Notes under the pieces: model-generated
The model's input: only the letters and a program-made list of their open reading frames with translations
The model's database searches: none
What the model was told of the DNA's origin: nothing
Source: an uncultured Dialister sp.
GTDB taxonomy: Bacteria > Bacillota > Negativicutes > Veillonellales > Dialisteraceae
Length of the DNA stretch: 32,924 nt
NCBI GenBank assembly: GCA_934193095.1
Contig: CAKPUX010000022.1
Span: forward strand, 1-32,924
Reading direction: 5' to 3'
Program-made: the position numbers and the translations under genes
Part shown: piece by piece, positions 30,358-32,924 of the stretch
Layout: each line of letters opens with the position of its first letter
Position numbering within the stretch: position 1 is the stretch's first letter

Positions 30358-30380
30358 AGTTCATCACCACAACGGATGTT

Positions 30381-30409
30381 ATTATACAGGAGGAAAATGC
30401 TCTTGTCAA
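30381..30409 (-). promoter_or_regulatory. Perfect-consensus promoter of the ylxM-yebC operon
   Basis: TTGACA (30404-30409), 17-bp spacer, TATAAT (30381-30386) on the minus strand. All nine genes to yebC follow with gaps of at most 30 bp or overlaps. Confidence 0.92.
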
Positions 30410-30419
30410 GGGGTTTTGC

Positions 30420-31115
30420 TTGACAAGGTTCAGGGTTCAGGGTTGTGGTGGCGGCTTCGCCGCAAATATATATGGGGCGATGCCCGAAGGTCTCTTGACA
30501 GCAGGTTTCCCTCGTATCGTCAGTCTTCCCCGCGTGGGGAAGGCTACGATATGAGAATACCGCTTCCCCCCCCCATAACATCAAAGCGAATACACGCATA
30601 TGTGAAAAAAGAATAACGACTGACAAAGCCTTCCCCTCGAGGGGAAGGTGCCCCGTAGGGGCGGATAGGGCACTGGCGGGATGAAAAAGAGCAGGGAAAA
30701 TCATCTCAAGTGCGCCGTTAACGAAAGTACCCGAACGCCGCAAAAAAGGAAGCCAACCCCGCCTCGCTGCGCTCGGCAGCCCCTTCCAAGGGAAGGAGGT
30801 GCCCCGAAGGGGCGGAGGTTGGATGGGGAAAGCGGGATGAAAAAGAGCGGGGGAGATCGTCTCAAGCAGGCAATTTACGAAAGTACCCGAGCGCCGCTGG
30901 CGCGGTCCCCCTTTCTCAATGGGGAAGGTGCCCCGTAGGGGCGGATAGGGCACCGGCGGCAGGAAAGACAGATGAGGAAAGCGGAACAGCGCGGCACATC
31001 TGGGGAAAGCGTGAGTCCCTTGGCAAAGATTTCTCACTTCGCCCGAAATGACGATGCAGGAATCAGATGTCTCCTATTCTAATCCCTAGTCACTCATCTC
31101 TGCATTCAAACTTCG
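30420..31115. repeat. Repeat-rich gap of short palindromes and mosaic repeat pieces
   Basis: About 700 bp without a gene. GGTTCAGGGTTCAGGGTT heptamer-like array and GGCGGCTTCGCCGC hairpin (30428-30465), then GGCGATGCCCGAAGG spacer. Three composite palindromes of the CTTCCCC...GGGGAAGGTGCCCCGTAGGGG kind at about 30630-30672, 30777-30830 and 30906-30955. A TTTCTCACTTCGCCCGAAATGACGA element (about 31028-31052) and a CTAATCCCTAGTCACTC and CATTCAAACTTCG piece (31078-31112) close the gap in reverse orientation. Confidence 0.7.
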
Positions 31116-31137
31116 GGGTTCACCCATTCCATGAGAA

Positions 31138-31168
31138 AAGCGGCACTGCATGACTCGCAGTGCCGCTT
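31138..31168 (-). terminator. Terminator after the coiled-coil gene
   Basis: GCGGCACTGC pairs with GCAGTGCCGC around a 7-nt loop, then TTTTC on the minus strand, 36 bp past the stop codon. Confidence 0.8.
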
Positions 31169-31177
31169 GCATTTGTG

Positions 31178-31206
31178 GAAACGCTGATTAAATCCGTGTT
31201 TCCTTA
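31178..31206 (+). repeat. Palindromic repeat E, short copy 5
   Basis: GGAAACGCTGATTAAATCC then GTGTTTCCTT. The GGAAAC/GTTTCC ends pair. It ends at the stop codon of the coiled-coil gene, whose TTA lies inside the repeat's right end. Confidence 0.55.
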
Positions 31207-31599
31207 TTTCTCCATTTTCACGCCGGCCTTCTTCAATGCTTTGAAGGTATAGTCGAGAATGTTGTACAGTGTCTCGCCGTCTTCTGCGGTGAGCTTCTTC
31301 GGATCGATCCGTTTCATATCCTTGTAGTAGAAGGCGAGCTTCTCACTGATGGCTTCAATGGCTTCTGCTTGGTTTTCCTTTGCTGTATCCTTCTCTTCGA
31401 CGGCACCCGCCTGGATTTTGAATAGCTCTTCCTGAAGGCGCGCATTCTCATCTTCCAACGACTCGATGGTGAGCTTCAGTCCTTCATTGTCATCGCGTTC
31501 CTGCGACAGGTTCATCTGCAGACTTTCCACAGTGCCTTTCAGCACCAGGATCAGCTGCCGTGCCACTTCCATGGCTTCCAAAGTATTTGCGTTCTGCAT
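31204..31599 (-). CDS. Coiled-coil protein of unknown function
   Basis: A 131-residue soluble protein, predominantly helical: MQNANTLEAMEVARQLILVL, then a coiled coil (LQMNLSQERDDNEGLKLTIE and SLEDENARLQEELFKIQAG) and a C-terminal helical segment ending KALKKAGVKMEK. Rich in Glu and Leu; no catalytic motif. Start 31599 chosen because GGGAGGCG lies at good distance; an ATG ten codons upstream has no binding site. The C-terminal last codon overlaps a repeat E copy. Function not recognised. Confidence 0.65.
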   Translation of the reverse strand: MQNANTLEAMEVARQLILVLKGTVESLQMNLSQERDDNEGLKLTIESLEDENARLQEELFKIQAGAVEEKDTAKENQAEAIEAISEKLAFYYKDMKRIDPKKLTAEDGETLYNILDYTFKALKKAGVKMEK

Positions 31600-31767
31600 G
31601 CGTATCGCCTCCCGAGAAAAAGGGTCCATCCGGTGCAGCAGGATCAGAAGAGCCGACGTCTGAAAACAGATTGTTTCCGAAAGACGGGAAAGCCCGACGA
31701 ACCTCTTACGCCGCTGTCCATGATGGCTCAGACTTCATTTCCCTTATTCTACCACAACTCAGTCTGT

Positions 31768-32712
31768 CTACTGTAAACTTTTCACAAATTTTTGGACATG
31801 TTCTCGATAGGCAGGGCCGTTGGTGGCCATTTCCATCGTGTGACCGGCGCCTTGGAAAAGATAGAGCTCCTTTCTGGGACTGCCGGCTTCGGAGAAGAGA
31901 TCTTCTGCTGCGCCGTAGGGGATGAGCGTGTCGGATTTCCCGTGGAGGATGAGAAGCGGCGAACGCGCCTTTGCGGACTGCGTCAGGGGATCGAGGTCAC
32001 GGAGAAGTTTCCTGTCATGCACGAAGAGCGCCGCCTGAAAGAATGGATTCAAGACATCCATACCAAGCACCAGACGATCATCGCCTGTGTAGCGCATGAT
32101 CTTTTCACGGCCAAGCTCCATCAAGCTCGCGTACGAGCTGTCTGCGACATAGAACTTCATTGCCGAGCCATCCTTGCTGCCGCTGTAGAGGAGCGCCATC
32201 GCTGCACCAAGAGAGATCCCATGGATGCCTATCTGCATCGAGGGGTCTTTCGCTTTCAGGAAATCGACCCATGCATTCAGATCTTCTATATCATGCACGC
32301 CCCAGTCAGGATACTCGCCTCCGCTCTCGCCATGCCCACGCAGATCGACCATCAGGACGGAGTAGCCCATCTCACGGTAGATATCCGCATATGGCACGCA
32401 CATGGAACGGTTCTGGTACAGACCATGCAGCAGGATGACGGCGCGGTGGTTTCGATTTCCACTTTCGATGTACGAGCCTTTGAGCCGTGTACCGTCCTCT
32501 GATGGCACCGTCACCGACTGCCAGCCGTAACGATTCTCCATCGCATGGATCTGCGAAAGATCCCGCCGGTGATTCTCGATCCCGAGGATCTGATCCCACG
32601 GCGCGTGAAAAAGCTCTTCATACGCCATATTTCCGGCAAATCCTCCCGCCAAAAGCAGCGCGAGCAGTGCTGTATAAAGCAAGCCTTTGAAAAGACTAAA
32701 AAGACAACCCAT
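31768..32712 (-). CDS. Membrane-anchored alpha/beta hydrolase
   Basis: A 314-residue alpha/beta-fold hydrolase with an N-terminal signal anchor (residues about 8-27). The oxyanion-hole motif LLHGLYQNR lies near 90-100, DLRGHGESGG near 124-134, and the nucleophile elbow GISLGAA (Ser in G-x-S-x-G). The acid is probably the Asp in LHGKSDTLIPYG and the base the His in GAGHTMEMA near the C-terminus, so the triad is complete. Similar to the DUF4910-free serine aminopeptidase/BAAT-like group; substrate unknown. Start 32712 follows GAGGGAT. No operon partner is visible. Confidence 0.85.
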   Translation of the reverse strand: MGCLFSLFKGLLYTALLALLLAGGFAGNMAYEELFHAPWDQILGIENHRRDLSQIHAMENRYGWQSVTVPSEDGTRLKGSYIESGNRNHRAVILLHGLYQNRSMCVPYADIYREMGYSVLMVDLRGHGESGGEYPDWGVHDIEDLNAWVDFLKAKDPSMQIGIHGISLGAAMALLYSGSKDGSAMKFYVADSSYASLMELGREKIMRYTGDDRLVLGMDVLNPFFQAALFVHDRKLLRDLDPLTQSAKARSPLLILHGKSDTLIPYGAAEDLFSEAGSPRKELYLFQGAGHTMEMATNGPAYREHVQKFVKSLQ

Positions 32713-32924
32713 ACCTATCCCTCGATCAAGCAGCGCTCGTCAACCATCACACATCAGCGCGGGAAAAAGATCTCGTGCCATCTCTCTAAGAAGCAACACC
32801 CTTCATGCCCCTTTCCCGTCTATGGAACAGCTATAAGTATAGCACACTCTCCAAACCATCACGCCTTGCGGCACCACTGTGAACGAAAACGGATTTCTGC
32901 TATCATTAGGGTGGAGACGACGAC
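32713..32924. other. Right-end intergenic region with one likely promoter
   Basis: No gene is seen in these 212 bp. On the minus strand TGTGC-TATACT (extended -10, TATACT at 32836-32841) is a likely promoter for the hydrolase gene. On the plus strand TTCTGC-TATCAT near 32896-32907 may belong to a gene starting beyond the window. Confidence 0.4.

Noticed and set aside
30336..31037. Minus-strand frame of 233 codons across the right-hand repeat region
   Set aside because: It runs through short palindromes and overlaps the operon promoter; internal sequence repetition comes from DNA repeats, not from a protein repeat.

Overview
The window looks like a chromosomal segment of an anaerobic Firmicute, most likely a Negativicute of the Dialister/Veillonellaceae type. 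This is an inference from gene content: a T-box leader, the ylxM-ffh-rpsP-khpA-ylqD-rimM-trmD order, rubredoxin, an iron alcohol dehydrogenase, pyruvate carboxylase and Flp-like pilins, at roughly 50% GC. No 16S rRNA or other decisive marker is present. Almost every gene is on the minus strand, so most operons read right to left.

Left part (1-3.1 kb): the start of pstS (phosphate-binding lipoprotein) with a Pho-box-like array of 11-bp direct repeats upstream; a compact locus resembling a type I toxin-antitoxin system (22-residue hydrophobic peptide, convergent antisense RNA, shared terminator) next to a 65-bp inverted repeat; and two tandem genes for unusually large Flp-type pilins. Middle (4-15 kb): pyruvate carboxylase, a fused UvrD-helicase/PD-(D/E)XK nuclease with an Fe-S staple, a polytopic membrane protein, a URO-D-family gene fragment, and an SstT-like amino-acid symporter behind a T-box leader whose tRNA-acceptor bulge looks altered. 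15-18.7 kb: mscL with a C-terminal zinc ribbon, a candidate small RNA, rubredoxin (too short for standard ORF cut-offs) behind a long structured leader, tRNA-Leu(UAG), an iron-dependent alcohol dehydrogenase, and a CsoR-family regulator with a histidine-rich N-terminus.

18.7-24.7 kb: a nickel/peptide-type ABC importer (two ATPases, lipoprotein, two permeases) led by a SAM methyltransferase whose stop lies 3 bp from the first permease. It converges on the His-rich CsoR gene and suggests, without proving, metal or metallophore uptake. 25.1-30.4 kb: a nine-gene translation/secretion operon (ylxM-ffh-rpsP-khpA-ylqD-rimM-trmD-SPOUT methyltransferase-yebC) with a perfect-consensus sigma-70 promoter and a 23-bp-stem terminator. 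31.2-32.7 kb: a coiled-coil protein of unknown function and a membrane-anchored alpha/beta hydrolase.

The most unusual property is intergenic. At least eight gaps carry copies of a mosaic repeat built in a conserved order: a heptanucleotide array (TAGTGAC/TAGGGAT type), a GC-stem hairpin (GCGGCGC...GCGCCGC), a second heptanucleotide array whose unit changes from locus to locus (TCCTAAC, TGAACCC, or a similar unit) and a conserved tail ending in a GGGCTAACCCT-like motif. A second, about 55-bp palindromic repeat (AAGGAAACGCTGATT type) occurs five times, in leaders and at gene ends, and terminates the URO-D fragment. All functional statements come from reading motifs by eye; no database search was run.
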